A stretch of DNA of 64,000 nucleotides from Oxytricha trifallax (taxonomy: Eukaryota > Ciliophora > Spirotrichea > Sporadotrichida > Oxytrichidae). Below are positions 1 to 12,800 of the stretch, piece by piece. A model generated the notes under the pieces. It had not been told where the DNA came from and ran no database searches. It saw nothing but the letters and a program-made list of their open reading frames with translations. The stretch lies in assembly GCA_000711775.1 (NCBI GenBank), contig ARYC01000641.1, positions 1-64,000 of the forward strand, in the 5' to 3' direction. The stretch's first letter is position 1. Each line of letters opens with the position of its first letter. The position numbers and the translations under genes are program-made.

Positions 1-479
1 AAGCACGAAGCTCTAGTGCATTGCGCCTTTGTGAAATTCATACTACTCTAGTGCTAAATTGTATCAGAATAAACTCTTCTAAATCAGGATTCTTGGCACC
101 CTAGTCTATGACAGTCAAACTGGCCTAATTGGGGGCAGCACTCTACATGCGTTGGCTTAAGGTCGCATACATTAGGGCACTCACTGCATGCAGCCGACTT
201 ATGAGGACTCTGAGGGTCGAGTGATTTTGAATATTCCAACTACCTGGCGTCATCAGCAAAAGTATACTCTTGATAATCTTTGTCTGGTAAACAGCTGCCT
301 GTTCAGTTATTTGTAACTCTCTAGCTCAGGCTGCGCTCTCTCGATCGAGGTACGATACGACTGTGGTGGCTTGCTAAAAATCATCGAATTCGCCTGAGAC
401 AAGCTCTCTGTAAAATTCAACGATTTGAAAAATTCCAATGAGAAGTTCTCTTGAGCTTGACATTCTGAGTGCCTCCCAC

Positions 480-824
480 CAACTAAGATCCAATCAAGAA
501 TAATGAGACTGTAGACAACATCATGAGCCGAGCTGCTGATAGAGACAAGAGACCCCTGTCAATAAGCAAGTAAAGGCAGAGAAGAGATAGCGTCATGAAG
601 AGATTCAAGAAGGACCTGGCCATGATGATGTAGAGTGCTCCCACCTCCCCCCTCAGTTCCTGCAGAGATTCAAGCCCGCCCTCACCAAGGACACCATGAA
701 TTCGTTAATTAAGGAAGCATTGAAATTCAGACCAAAGGATGGAGAATGCGAAGAGATCAAGAACCTGGACCGGGAGAGGCAAGAGCAGCTCAAGACCTTG
801 AGAGAGAGATTGGCAAATTTGTGA
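480..824 (+). pseudogene. 3' end of an unknown plus-strand gene, one frameshift
   Basis: Higher GC than the DNA after it and codon-like composition suggest the last coding segment of a gene ending at TGA 822-824. The protein is basic and helix-rich, with short motifs such as KRFKKDLAMMM upstream and RFKPALTKDTMN and RERLANL at the end. The two halves lie in different frames. They join if the C-run at about 647-652 had one more C, so this is a 1 bp indel, a sequencing error or a decayed copy. Bases 1-480 also look coding in places but carry TGA in all frames I followed. I do not recognise the family. It could be a displaced or inverted piece of a neighbouring gene, which is common in scrambled hypotrich germline loci. 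Confidence 0.4.
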
Positions 825-916
825 AGTGAATTATGTGATATTAAGTTTTAAGTATTTGCATTTTGATTAATTTTATACGTCTACAAAAAATTGTAAATAA
901 CAGCATTGTGGTTTTA

Positions 917-1568
917 CTATGATACCAAAATATTTTTTAAAAATATTTTGTCCCTTAAATCAACTTCATTCGACATAATTCGAAGAAATAGTATGAGTAA
1001 TTTTTTAAGTTTTTTTTTCTTCTATAATTTTATAAATCATAATGGATAAAATAATTATAAAAAAATGAAGATAAAAAAAAATTAAAAAATTACTCATACT
1101 ATTTCTTCGAATTATGTCGAATGAAGTTGATTAAAGGGACAAAAATTTTTAAAAAAATAATTGTGTATATCATAGTATATAAAAATTTTACTTTCATTAA
1201 AAAAAAAATATGAAAAAGTTTTTCAATTTATATTTCATAAGCTATAGTGTAATATGGTTGAGAAACCACGTGAAACTTAACAAAGAATTAAATTCATATG
1301 ACTTATTTTCACTATTGTGAAAATAAATAAATATTAAATTAAAAGGAAATTATATACAGAAAATAGGGTTTATGATGTCGAGAATAGAATTTCATATATA
1401 ATATAGGGTTTATAATATCGAGATGTCAAGAAGGAGATCGATTTAGACCCTGTAGATACAAAATTTGATATGAAATGGGATATTTAATGGGGTTGGGGGC
1501 TACGGGGGGGTATGGGGAATGGGAGGGGGGATGGGTACACCCCTGGGGGGGGGATCTCGGTAGTAACA
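917..1568. mobile_element. degenerate copy of a foldback (long inverted repeat) element
   Basis: The centre is an inverted repeat of about 120 bp per arm (about 950-1010 and 1085-1135), sharing the stretch AATCAACTTCATTCGACATA and its complement. The same sequence forms the centre of the intact element at 32497-33175. The right arm continues through the poly-G tract and ends at a conserved GATCTCGGTAGTAACA-type tip at 1568. Most of the left arm is missing and about 170 bp of unrelated DNA interrupts the right arm. It abuts, and probably truncated, the polycystin-like gene that reads leftward into it. Confidence 0.7.
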
Positions 1569-3190
1569 TGTAATCAAACACCTTAACACTCAAGAATATG
1601 GTGTTAATGGCTACTACATTAGTGTAATTCATGAGAATTCTTTGCACAGTATAGAATTTAGGAATAAACCCTTGATTTTATTGAGAGGGTGGCAGAGCGA
1701 AGTCAAGGAAAGACGCTTATTAGATGTACATAATCCATAATGCAATACTTGCGATGGCGAGAGCGAAATAGATTATGTCAAAATAAGTGAAAGATGTAAA
1801 GGTCGCATCCCATCTACGGATCCACTCTGGCGCTTTCTTAAATCTCTGTTTTCTTTCAATTTCAGAAAGGGAATCTATCTCAATGCGCTTCCAGCGATCG
1901 TAATGTTTACATTTGCTTATTAGTTTCCTCACAAACATCACCATATTCATAAAAAAAAGCATGCATAAATACCATATCAAGATAATAAAATAAGAATATA
2001 TTATAGATTGTAGAGTAGAAGTAACAAATATAAAGCTTCAAAACCAAGTCTAATCATATCTCCTCTTGTCTTATACTGATTAAGTCTCATAGTAAATATG
2101 TTAATAGACGAACTTATGCTTCCATCACTCGGGAATCCAAAGCTAATGGTAGAGTACGAATGAACATATTAACTTGCTTCGAAACTAACTAACTCTAAAT
2201 TTAAGGACAAGAGTCTATCACTAATGATATGATCTTCAATGAAATCGTTAATTTAAGAGTCATAAAGATCAGGCGAGAAACTCAAATCTAAGCAGTAACC
2301 ACCAGAGCTTTAATAACCATCTAGTGAGTAGGTGTATTGGTAGTTGCTGTATGAACCAATAAAGGGTTCTTTGTACTCCATGTCCTCTGAATCATCACTG
2401 CTTTTATAGTACTATGATTAAATTCATAAAATTCATTTATTCTCTGAGTATTCACCCCGAACATAAACATAAGGAGAATTATTAAATGATTCATGAGTGT
2501 TGTTTCCAGTTCCTAAATCAGAGTTGATTTTAGAAATTCTGAAACACAATCTTAGTTAATCTCCTAGCACATAATTAACGTCCTGAATATAGAATCCACT
2601 GAAATTTGTCTGTGTTTGAGTGATTGGTGTAACTAATGTAGGCATTGCTTCTTTCATCCAGAATACTAGGCCATCATAGTCCTTGATAGTTGTGATGTCA
2701 TAGTTCCTGGAGTATGACCCCCAAATATTATTACGATTACTATTCAAATCCCCATTTAAATATACACTGATGTATTTCATGGAAAAACAGAATTCAAATT
2801 TTCTTCAGCATAGTTTTAATATTTGAAATTTTGGAAATAAACATTTCGATAGGCAAGTTTATTTAATTACTCTAATTAATCTTACTACACCTTTTATAAG
2901 ACAAAATATTTTGCGTTATAGAGTCAACCAACGACAAAATGGCATTCTTGAGAGCAGTGTTATACCAGTAGTTCCTTTCCACATTTAGCTGAAATAGAAT
3001 CAGAGTGATATACAAAGCTGCGTAAAGTGTGAAAGTTATACTTGCCCACATGATTTAACCACATTTTAGCTCCCTTTCTTTCTTACCTTGAACGTCTTAC
3101 TTTTCTGAAAGTAGAGCTGGTAGCAAAGGCTCCTCTATGAAAAACTGGTTTTAATCGAAATTCTTGTCCCATTCTTTCCTGGTCAATTTT
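1569..3190 (-). CDS. polycystin-2-like channel, second tandem copy, 3' truncated
   Basis: Reading from high to low coordinates, the segments follow the order of the PKD2/TRPP family. First comes a membrane segment with the motif NYWYNTALKNAIL (about 2910-3060). Next is the extracellular polycystin (TOP) domain (about 2080-2780), with GGYCLDL and a long beta-rich stretch. Then come MIRLGFEALYLL and a segment ending in FDIIYFALAIAS and RILMNYTNVVAINTIFLSVKVF (helices S2-S4 region). Short AT-rich gaps split the frame (for example around 2410-2435 and 1985-2030). The frame stops dead at the foldback element at 1568, so the pore, S6 and C-terminus are absent here. Its first exon lies only tens of bases after the stop of the copy upstream, so the two are tandem paralogues. 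The start is uncertain. It acts, if expressed, as a cation channel subunit in ciliary or plasma membrane (family knowledge). Confidence 0.7.
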
Positions 3191-3214
3191 ATATAAATTA
3201 ACAAACAATCTCAG

Positions 3215-6200
3215 TCATATGAATTTATAGTACATATAGTATAATATCGAAGTCAATATGATCTTGGATTTCTCTTCTTCAATTCTAGCCCTTGACTTCG
3301 CAAGATTATCATCAATAGAATCCTGTGAGACACCTCCAGCAGAGTTAGCTACTGAATCCAAATCATCATCATGAAAGTCCTCCAAACGAGAGGTCATTTC
3401 ACCGTTGCTGTTCGTAGTGCCACTGCGTTTGTTAGTACTTGCTTTCTCGTCAAATATTTATATTCCAAGTGCCAGTTCACTTATATTCTACTTCTCAAAG
3501 CTGTTTTAATTTGAAAAATTACTACTATTACTGAGGTATATATTTTGAGGAAAATAAATCTTTACAATCTATTCTATTTCTTATAATAAATATTAGATAA
3601 TTACTTTGTCTAATACATGATTTTATTATATTTGCCATTCCAATTATTGAATTGTTACTAAATCATCAAATTCACCATCAGCTTTATCATCACTACTCTC
3701 ATTCCCTCCATTTTTACGACTGACGCCTCCTCCTCCAAATATATATCGCTACTTCCTGCCCTCAGCGTGATCCTTGTCTCCACCATCTTCCTGTGCTTGC
3801 TAAACTTGAAGCATCATATTCTGCACTTTTTGCTACAAGTTTTTCTTAATTAAATCCTGCTGCTTTTTACTCTTAAGAGCGAGTTGTTTCTTAGTCAAAC
3901 TGCGTTTGTGCATTTTATCCCCTATCCACTTCAATAAATCCTGCATTTTCACAAGGATGTGTTAAATAATAAGATTTATCATATTATTATTAAAGTGTAT
4001 TGTGTTTCTGCTTGAGTTCATCCTCTATCTTCCTCTGACTGCTTATGCTTTCATTCACGGCTGAGTACGCGTTTGAGATAAAGGCGATGAACATATTGAT
4101 CAAAATGAACTGCATGCTGGTCATAAAAGCAATGAAAAAGAAGAAAGAAAGCACTTTGTTCAGCACAATTTAATCATTTATGCTTACAAAATTAATAATA
4201 ACCATATTATATTGAAGAATAAGCAATAATAAAATGAAAACAATCATGTCATCAAGGGCATCTAGATCACCAAGAAGCATAAGAAAAAGCGTAGTTAAAG
4301 AATTGAATATAGTTCCAAAATTGGTCAGATCTGCTCCGTAGTAAATGTGGCACATCACCACAAATGCAAAGAAGATATTCCCTAAATCAAATTTATATAT
4401 AAATACACCTAATAATCAGTGCATTCAATATTTATCTCATATTTATCAATAATGATGTACATGATAAGGAAGTAGAAGATGTCACTCTTGGCATAGCTAA
4501 GTGTCTTGAATATGATCATGACTCTTTCAAACCATGATGCCAGGTACTTAAGCACCTTGATGAATATCAAAATGAAGTTTATGCTGCAGATACGCGAGTA
4601 AGTTAGCATCTGAGTAGACACATTCAAGAAAACTTCATTGTGATTTGGGTCTTTGAAGTCGCTATAGCATAATAATCATAAAAATAATATTATTCCTTTT
4701 AATTCATTTTAATCATAAACTGCCTGCTGGAGATGCCATTGATGTGCTCTCTGGCTATGTTTGACCAGATGCATACAGCTACTAAAGACAGTAATAAAAA
4801 GGAAGAATCAATCCAATTCCACCCATCATTCAATAAATCACATTTCATACAATAAACCAATTATAACATTAATGCGAAGTCAAGTTTATAGAATAATTGT
4901 AGTGCTCTTTGATACCTTTTACAACGAATGAGCAGTAATGCAGAGCCATACTGGATTTCTTCTTTTTCTTGTTCTCATTCAAGTCTACATCATCAAACCC
5001 ATTTGGAGTTTTATTCGCATTTCCGTTATTATCAAAATAAATTTACTAATCTCTACAATTACACTAGATTATATGTTTAATTTGATAGTATTGAATTTAT
5101 TGCCAATTTTACCTATCTCAGGGGTCTTAGATCCACCATTGGCATTGGTATTTGTCCCCTCACCGCTTTTTCCAACTCCAGCTTCATCAACCATATTGAG
5201 TTCCCTCTACTCCTCCAATTCGTTCCTTCTATTCTCTCTAGCTAGCTTCTTCTTCTGCTCTTTCTCATAGTCTCGCTTCTACCCCCGGATATCGCTCATT
5301 ATTTCTATGAATTCGATTATTAAGTAGAAAATAAGGAGGCAGCAGAAGCAAATCTCACAGACTAGTCTCAAATAACCAAGTCCTTCTGAGTAGTAGTCAA
5401 TAAATATAAATAAGAAAAATTAATAATTTTAATAGAAAAAAAAGATTACTGACTAAATTTAATATTAACCGATGAAGTAGTCTCTCTTCAAATCATAAAG
5501 CTATATTGATGTAGTAATCAATCCATTTGCTTCAAATATCGATATAAAATTGACCATTGTGAAGAAGTCAGTGTAAGAATTGTAAACTACTAAGTCTAGT
5601 ACAATCGATCGAGTCTATTTGTCAACGAATCCAGAATCCTGTAGCTTCTTTATCATTTATTCAGACTGTTACTTGCTCATTTTGTATACATCTAGAACTT
5701 ATAGATAGCCGCCTTTTGAGCCGTAAGTGTCTTTTAGTTAGTAAGTGAAATCGTTTTTACTTCCAAAAGTTTATGTTGTCTCTGCATCAGAATCGAATTC
5801 GTCAAGGTAGTCAAAACCTAGCGAAGCCCAGCCTTCCTTGATATAGGACTTTGGGGGGGAAGTTTCCTGCACAATTTTATTTATTTTTAATTTAATAAAT
5901 TTTAAATAAATTAATAAATTTATATTTTATTACCCATTAAATATTAAGAGCATATTATTCATCATTGAATTAGCTCAAGAAAATATATTCTAACATTATA
6001 TAGGTATAGTAAGAACAAGATAAATTGAATCAGAATTTCACCAACAATTGAATACAATATTTTATATTACTATAGTAAAGCAATATAAAATTTAAGAGAC
6101 AGAACCTTTAAATATCAGATGAAAAATGTCAGAGTTTTTGGAATCTAAAGAAAGATATTGACTATTTATTGATAAATAAAAGTATAAATATAACAATGAA

Positions 6201-6450
6201 ATTAGTCCTGAAGTTAGTTGATAGTTGTTATGAAGATTAATCTAATTAAAAAATTATAAAATCTAAAATTAAAAAAAGTGCAGGAAACTTCCCTAAAATT
6301 ATTTTTTATCATAAACCTGTGTAGGAAACTTCCCCCCAGGACTTTGTATAGATATCATCATTTGGAACCATTTTCATACGCCGCTAAGTGATTCGAATTG
6401 GAGAAATCAAAATATTCAAATTTGGAATTGCATGTCTTTTCCTCAGATCT
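3215..6450 (-). CDS. polycystin-2-like (PKD2/TRPP) cation channel, 5' end not present
   Basis: Family assignment comes from ordered motifs. The TOP domain includes GGYLQVLDVYKM and QTRSIVLDLVVYN (about 5480-5850). Next is the S2 region with LGYLRLVCEICFCC (about 5290-5390), then S3-S4 with WNWIDSSFLLLSL and FILIFIKVLKYLASWFERV (about 4440-4860). The pore helix has TLFLMLLGD (about 4260-4290), and S6 has FILINMFIAFISNAYSA (about 4060-4110). A long Gln-rich cytoplasmic tail with coiled-coil heptads follows (3400-3960) and ends at TGA 3215-3217. Introns are short and GT-AG, for example just after PEI near 5130. The frame is interrupted at 5854-6337 by an element flanked by AGGACTTTG, and its removal restores the frame. 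Upstream of about 6450 the first transmembrane segment expected for the family is missing, so the 5' segment lies elsewhere or is lost. Confidence 0.8.
5854..6337. mobile_element. 484 bp IES-like element with terminal inverted repeats in a PKD2 exon
   Basis: The element begins GGGGGGAAGTTTCCTGCAC and ends with the near-complement GTGTAGGAAACTTCCCCCC; a second internal copy of the end motif lies near 6270-6290. It is flanked by a perfect 9 bp direct repeat AGGACTTTG (5845-5853 and 6338-6346). Deleting the element plus one repeat joins the polycystin frame without a stop. The interior is AT-rich with no ORF. It behaves as a non-autonomous DNA transposon now serving as an IES. A 9 bp duplication is reminiscent of Mutator-like or IS-type integration, but no transposase is present to confirm this. 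Confidence 0.75.
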
Positions 6451-6572
6451 CAAATTCTAAAATGCTTCCTTAAATTTAATAAGATATAAACATAAAACAG
6501 CAATCAATTTTTGAGAAATATAACTATGAACAGTAAGCATATGATTAGACAAAGAATCAATACGCTTCTTAC

Positions 6573-7560
6573 CTTCGTCAATTCCTTGAAGGCCCACTCT
6601 CATTCCTTAATCATCATTATTTGAAGCGCTACTTAAATGAGTACCATAACAACTTGGATAACCAGTTACATCGCTTCGAAACTGCCAGAGAAGTTCATCT
6701 TAAACTTTCCAGACAACTTGGAGCAAGAATAAATTTCTTCTCTGATCGCCCACTTCTTGAACTTAATGACATATTTGAAGAGAAAATCACTTTTGACCGC
6801 ATAAGCTCCTTGGATTTGCTTGTATATGCCTATCTCAAGGAAGAGCTAAATAACACACCCAATTCTAAGGAGGTAAGTCAATGTTAATTATAAAGTAATG
6901 CAAACTAAATTTATTACTATACATGAATCCTTTTACAATAAAATTCACATATAGACTTAATACCTGATTGCTAACTTCAGAAATTTGATAAAGTTTGTTG
7001 AAAGAATTGATCTTTTTATTTCTTAAAATATAAACGAGCCATTAGAAAAGAAAGAAATTTATCTAAAATTCGATAATTCAGAGGATACCCTTGCAAAGTT
7101 GCACCAGTAATTGTAAGTTAAATATTCATAAGAAAATTAAAGTAGATTCATTGTTAAGTTACGGAAAAATACATATTAGAGATTTTAATATCATTTTTTT
7201 TGAAACTAACCTAAACAATATATTAAATCTTCTATAGCTCACAAGATTATGAATTAATGGCTTCAGATAGAATAATTTCAGTTGAAAAAGTGAAACCAGA
7301 TCCTGAGTTAGAAGCAATAAAACTTAAAAATATTTTATAATATTTTGAAATATATAACCATGCTTGCAATCAATTATCTCCTATTGAAATTAACCTGCCT
7401 TTTTAGTATATTTATGTATTTATTTTAAATGTCAGCAGAGGATAGATTGAAAGAAATCAAAAGAAGATAGATGATATAAAGAATCAAAAAGTTTGCTTTG
7501 TTAGGCGGAGTGTCTGGGCTCTTTACCTATCTTAATTTTGCAGAGAGATTTAAGGAGTGA
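6573..7560 (+). CDS. metaxin/SAM37-like mitochondrial outer-membrane protein, N-terminus absent
   Basis: The first exon (about 6573-6858) carries a GST-C-like helical segment with ARINFFSDRP and SSLDLLVYAYL. The latter resembles the PTSLDA-x-FGHL region of metaxins. It ends at a GTAAGT donor. Two further exons follow, bounded by GT-AG sites near 6957 and 7109-7240. The last part ends at TGA 7558-7560 with a basic stretch followed by a hydrophobic helix (FALLGGVSGLFTYL), consistent with a tail anchor in the outer mitochondrial membrane. The N-terminal thioredoxin-like half of metaxins is missing upstream, where the equally 5'-truncated polycystin gene begins on the other strand. One join near 7405-7440 does not resolve to a simple intron. 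Family assignment is moderate. Confidence 0.5.
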
Positions 7561-9218
7561 AAATATAATGGAATATTTTATGTTAGAATGAATAAAAATT
7601 TGTTATTTTTAATAAATCTTTTAATCAATAAAAATATATCGCCGTTTTCTTTTAATTTTGATAAAGAATCAAACTAAAACAAAAGATTTATAAGTTAAGT
7701 GATTTTTAATAATTTTTTTATAAAAATAACATAAAAAATATTTAATCTTTACTGATATTAAAAATTAATATTTACTGTTTAGAGACGAAATTGTTCATTG
7801 AAATCTAATTAGCAAACAAGTTTAATGAAGAATTTATTTATTTAAGAAATTTAGCCTTCTACCAACACCGTAATAACATAATTAATAACTCTGAATATTT
7901 TATGGCAAATTATATTTGTTTTCTAAGCAAGTTAGTTAGATCAAATTTATTAAATTTCGAATTAGATTAAAATTATAAATTAAAAAAAATAATTGAAATT
8001 TCTACAGTAATTAGGCTTAAATTATGGTTTTTATTATCTAGTAATTATAATTATAATTGGTATAATGAATAAAGAAATTAAATATCTTTCAAATTTAACT
8101 ATTATTATTTGGATTATATGTTTATTAAATTGATTTTTAGCAATATAATTGTGATTCTATTAAATGTATATAACTCTTTTTTACTTAAAATTTTTTATAT
8201 TATATAAATTAATTTACTTTATGCTACTAATTTAATTTAATATAAAATCTAAATTTCCATTAAATAATATTATACTTAAATTCATAGAATATTATTTTGT
8301 TTTTATATGAGCAACTACACTTTCAACATTTTCTTTACTTTCTTGGATATTTTCTTGGAATACTTATTTTAGGTTGTATATAGATAATATTCAATCCTAT
8401 AACTGAAAATATCGGTATTATTTTCTGTACAAGTATGCAAGATTAATAAAATTAAAAATATCTACTAATTATCTCAAATTCTTTTGTTAAAAAAATGAAA
8501 ATCTTCTAACGGATTTGTTTTTAATATAATCTACACTATTTTTATTATCATGTAACTTTGTTACTAACTATATATTTTGAAATAATATTAACTAATATTC
8601 ATATAGTTAATTATTATTTAAAAAAATCAATTAATTAATAAAATTATTAATAATAAAATCATAATTTATAGGTGATAGATATAATATGAGAGTAAATTAA
8701 AATAAATAAAAATAATTATGTATTGGGAGTAGTTATCTTAAGTTTCAGAAATATTTTTATACCCCCTAATGGTGAGGTGGAACAACTTGAAGTTTTTAAT
8801 TTTTGTTTTATAAAAAAATGTTAAAATAAATCTCTCAGAATAATTAAAAAAACTCAGATAAAAAAGAAGCAAATGAAGGGAAAGAAGGCTTATATTTGAA
8901 TTAAATTTTAGGTAATTAATTTTTATATGGGTTTTAACAGAATTAAGGAAACACGAGCACATTATATAATACTAAAGTTCTCTCTGGTTTGAGTGCAAGA
9001 TCTTATTACTATAATATTAATTTAATATCCCTTAAACTCTCATCTGAAATGGGAATTTAAGCATCTTGAAAGTCTACCAACACAAAAGATGCTATGAATT
9101 TTCTCAGATGTGCACATTTAATTAATAGAATAGCTGTGCTTAGTTTCAAAATAGTGTCAACCCTTAATCTTATTATATATCAATTTCACGAAGAATAGTT
9201 TCGTATAAACACTTGGAC
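7561..9218. other. AT-rich non-coding DNA
   Basis: Very AT-rich sequence with homopolymer and TAA/TTA-rich runs. With TGA as the only stop, long meaningless open frames are expected here, and I see no conserved motif, repeat family or RNA gene. It probably consists of eliminated germline spacer. Confidence 0.6.
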
Positions 9219-9875
9219 TCAGACTGCACCAGCTCCATCATTTCTGAAGATCATGTTTCTGCGAGGTGGTTTAGGGACTGCTGATTTTTGTGTTGGTAGA
9301 CTACCAATAAGGGTTCTTGGCTTTGCAGCAGCAGTTGTAGCACCACCACCTATAGCAGCTGGGAGAAGTCTAGGAGGTTTTACAGTGGTAGGGGATCCGC
9401 CACCACCAATAAGAAGTCTTGGTTTTACAGTTGTTGGGGGAACTCCACCTGATTATCCTGTCAATGCTGGTAGATTTCTTCCAAATATATCTAGAGCTTC
9501 AACTCCTTCTAGTAATCTTGAAGGTAGTGGTGGTGGTGACCCGCTTGGTCTAGGTGGAAGTGAACCTCCAGTAGGAGGAGGGGACCCGCCTGGTGGAGGA
9601 GGTGGGCCGCCAAGTGGAGGAGGTGACCCGCCTGGTGGAGGAGGTGGGCCGCCAAGTGGAGGAGGTGACCCGCCTGGTGGAAGAGTTGACCCGCCAAGTG
9701 GAGGAGGTGACCCGCCTGGTGGGGGAGGTGGGCCTAATGGTCTTGTTGTGACAGGTGCAACTTGCAAGAATCTGTTTTATTCTCCACCAAGTGGTGGGAT
9801 CTAATCAGCTGAAACGAAGGTGGTAGTGCCAATGAGTAGGGCAACGGCTAACGTCAAAGATAGGAGTCTTTTCAT
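9219..9875 (-). CDS. secreted Pro/Gly-rich protein, family copy 1
   Basis: A 218-aa uninterrupted frame from ATG 9875 to TGA 9219-9221. It has a clear signal peptide (MKRLLSLTLAVALLIGT, then FVSA). A mature start with IPPLGGEQNRFLQVAPVTTR follows. The middle is a short tandem array of PPPPGGSPPPLGG-type units (about 9540-9740). After that comes SRLLEGVEALDIFGRNLPA and a tail ending GAGAV. Two paralogues lie at 14047 and 17625 with the same architecture. Shared blocks include the signal peptide, the LLQVAPV-type segment and the polyproline block. The function is unknown; extracellular matrix, cyst wall or mucocyst cargo are guesses. No intron or IES is seen. Confidence 0.8.
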
Positions 9876-12800
9876 ATGTAAAAATTTATTAATTAAAAAG
9901 CTAAAGATTGCAGAGGCTTAAATAATTGGAAAGATCCTATTATTAGTAAAACTTTAAGATAAAAATATGCCATATTTTTATGAACTTTAATTTAAATTTA
10001 TGCATTTTTATTTTTGTTGAATTTTATTTTTAGTTTCTTACAAAATAAAACAGAAAAATTCTAGTTTCAATTCTTATTTTAAATTTATTTAATAAAATTT
10101 TAATTTTATTATAACTTTAAAATAATAGATAACTTAACTGTTTTATTTATCTAATTATTAATATTATAAGGCTTACTATTTTTTGGAGACAAACTTTAAA
10201 CTGCGGAATGATTTTTATTATTAATAATATTAAAAAATTATCTATTAAAAGATTTATTTAAAATAAATGCATTATACATTATTGGGTATATCACATTATT
10301 CGCAATTACTTAAATATTTCAAGAAAATAGTTAATTTGAGAAAAAGTTAATAAAATAAAAAATTATATATTTTTCAAACAATTCGTTAAGAGTATATCTG
10401 CTTATTGATTAACTTATATCTCATTTATTCTTACATATATCAACAACTATAGAGACATTACTAATATATACAAAAAAAGAGATTTAAATTGCAATATTAA
10501 CTAATTATTATATAAATTCTTCAATATAAGAGAGCTTTACCATTAACAAGAGTTGAAGTTTACAAAATTTTCGATATCATTTAATAATTTAAATAAATAG
10601 AAAATAAAGAATGCATAATAAATTAGAAATCAAAAATTCTATTAGAATTAGCAGCAATTAAAAATGAATTTTTGGTGGTGAGAGTATGTATCTCCTAATC
10701 TATTGATTATGTTAGGATTTTAAAAAAATTATATAAAATTATCGAGGGGTTTGAAAACTTTAGTCTGAATAAACTGTCGTAAATTCCAAAAGGCAAATTC
10801 AATTTAGAATAGAATAGACCTTATGAGTCCAAATTCTATTGAAGAAATTCAGAGCGAAATAGCTTTCTTTTATAATGTTAAAATATATTCATAGTAAGAA
10901 AAAGATTTCTTTGTTTGTTTAAAGCCTTAAGAATCAAAATATAATCGAGTTAAGGGTAGTTTTCCTATAAAATAGTAAATAATAAGGTAGAATTTTTTGA
11001 AAATAAATCGAATTTAATTTGAAATATACATATATGAATATAAAGGTCTTAAGATTAATTAAGACAATAAAGAATGTATAAGGTAAAGCCCTAATTAGGA
11101 CATTAAATTTAGCTATATCTCAATAAGCTGATTTCCAATCAACCCAAGATATTTTGACTGCCTTCCTTGAGCTTATAAGCTCATAAGTGTGGGCTTATAA
11201 GCTCAAAATCTTCTAAAATCGACCACTTCAAGGGTCATTTTTCAAAAATCTGTTTTTTAAGTAAAAGTCTTATAGAGGGCTATAATGCCCATTTTATGTT
11301 AATTCTTAATTAAAGTAGAAATTATTAGACTTTAATTATTAAAATTTTAAAACGTAATAAATTTAAGGTTGATTTAAATTCTCTATAGAGAATTCTATTT
11401 AAACTAATATAAGTTTAATTTTTAATGATTTTTAATAATTAAAGTCTAATAATTTCTACTTTAATTAAGAATTAACATAAAATGGTATTATAGCCCTCTA
11501 TAAGACTTTTACTTAAAAAACAGATTTTTGAAAAATGACCCTTGAAGTGGTTGATTTTAGAAGATTTTGAGCTTATAAGCCCACACTTATGAGCTTATAA
11601 GCTCAAGGAAGGCAGTCAAAATATCTTGAGTTGATTGGAAATCAGCTTATTGAGATATAGCTAAATTTAATGTCCTAATTAGGGCTTTACCTTATACATT
11701 CTTTATTGTCTTAATTAATCTTAAGACCTTTATATTCATATATGTATATTTCAAATTAAATTCGATTTATTTTCAAAAAATTCTACCTTATCAAAAAAAC
11801 AGAAAAAATTTAATAAACTTGCTTATCAAAATACTTGTTTATTTACAATTTGAATATCATGAGTTTAACTAATTTATTCGAGAGTTCATTAGACAATATG
11901 ACAAAAAAATAAACATGAGTTTAGCTTGACAAAGTGCCAAATCTATCTATAGTTCAAAAATCTTAGTTTTAAATTTATAAGAGCTAGTATCATTTATTCA
12001 AGGCTCCGGCAATTTAGTTTTTATTATATTTGTAATTAACTTATTAAATTGAATTCCTTTTTTATGGAAAATGAAAAATTTAAATTGCCAAAATAAATTT
12101 TTTAATTAGTAAAATCTTATTTTAAAAATTACTTTGATTAATTATTGATTACCATTAGATAAATGGCAAAAATAAAATAATCTTAACGATGATAAATTTA
12201 TTTATTAAATATTAATCTTTTATGCTTTAATTTTACATAAATAGATAGCATGAAAATGCAAAATAGAAAAAAAAAAACTTTTATAAATATTATTTTAGCA
12301 GTATTTTTGTTCAAAATAATGAAAAAATAATTTTATAATTTTAATTTCCAATCTAAATTTTTGTCATCAAAAATGCAAAAAATATTTATAAGTTATTTTC
12401 GTTTTACATAATTTTATGGTCTATAATATTTTATTCAAATTAAATTTAATTGATAAATAATCTATTTAACAATTATTTTTGAGTTTTACAACTAAACCTT
12501 TTAATTTTGTGAAATTCATGATTTTTAATGCCTTTGCATAAATTATTTAAAAATCAGTTTAATGTTACTAGCTAAATACTAATAAAACATGTGAAAAATC
12601 GAAGCAAAAAAAAGTTTTATAGTGAGACAATAACTTTTCATTATCTTTTTAATTGAAAACAATATAATTAGGGTAAAAATATTAATTTATTTGATTAGAT
12701 ATTTCGAATTCAATGCTTTCTAAGAAGTAAATAATTTTCATGAATATTTATGATAGATAATTAACTAAAATATTGGATTAAAGTAAATTCATAGTGTAAA

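Noticed and set aside
8738-8962. Minus-strand 74-aa ORF
   Set aside because: Hydrophobic AT-rich reading without homologue, start context or neighbours; expected by chance in this composition.
9253-9804. Plus-strand Gly-rich ORF
   Set aside because: It is the antisense shadow of the minus-strand proline-rich protein, which has the signal peptide and paralogues.
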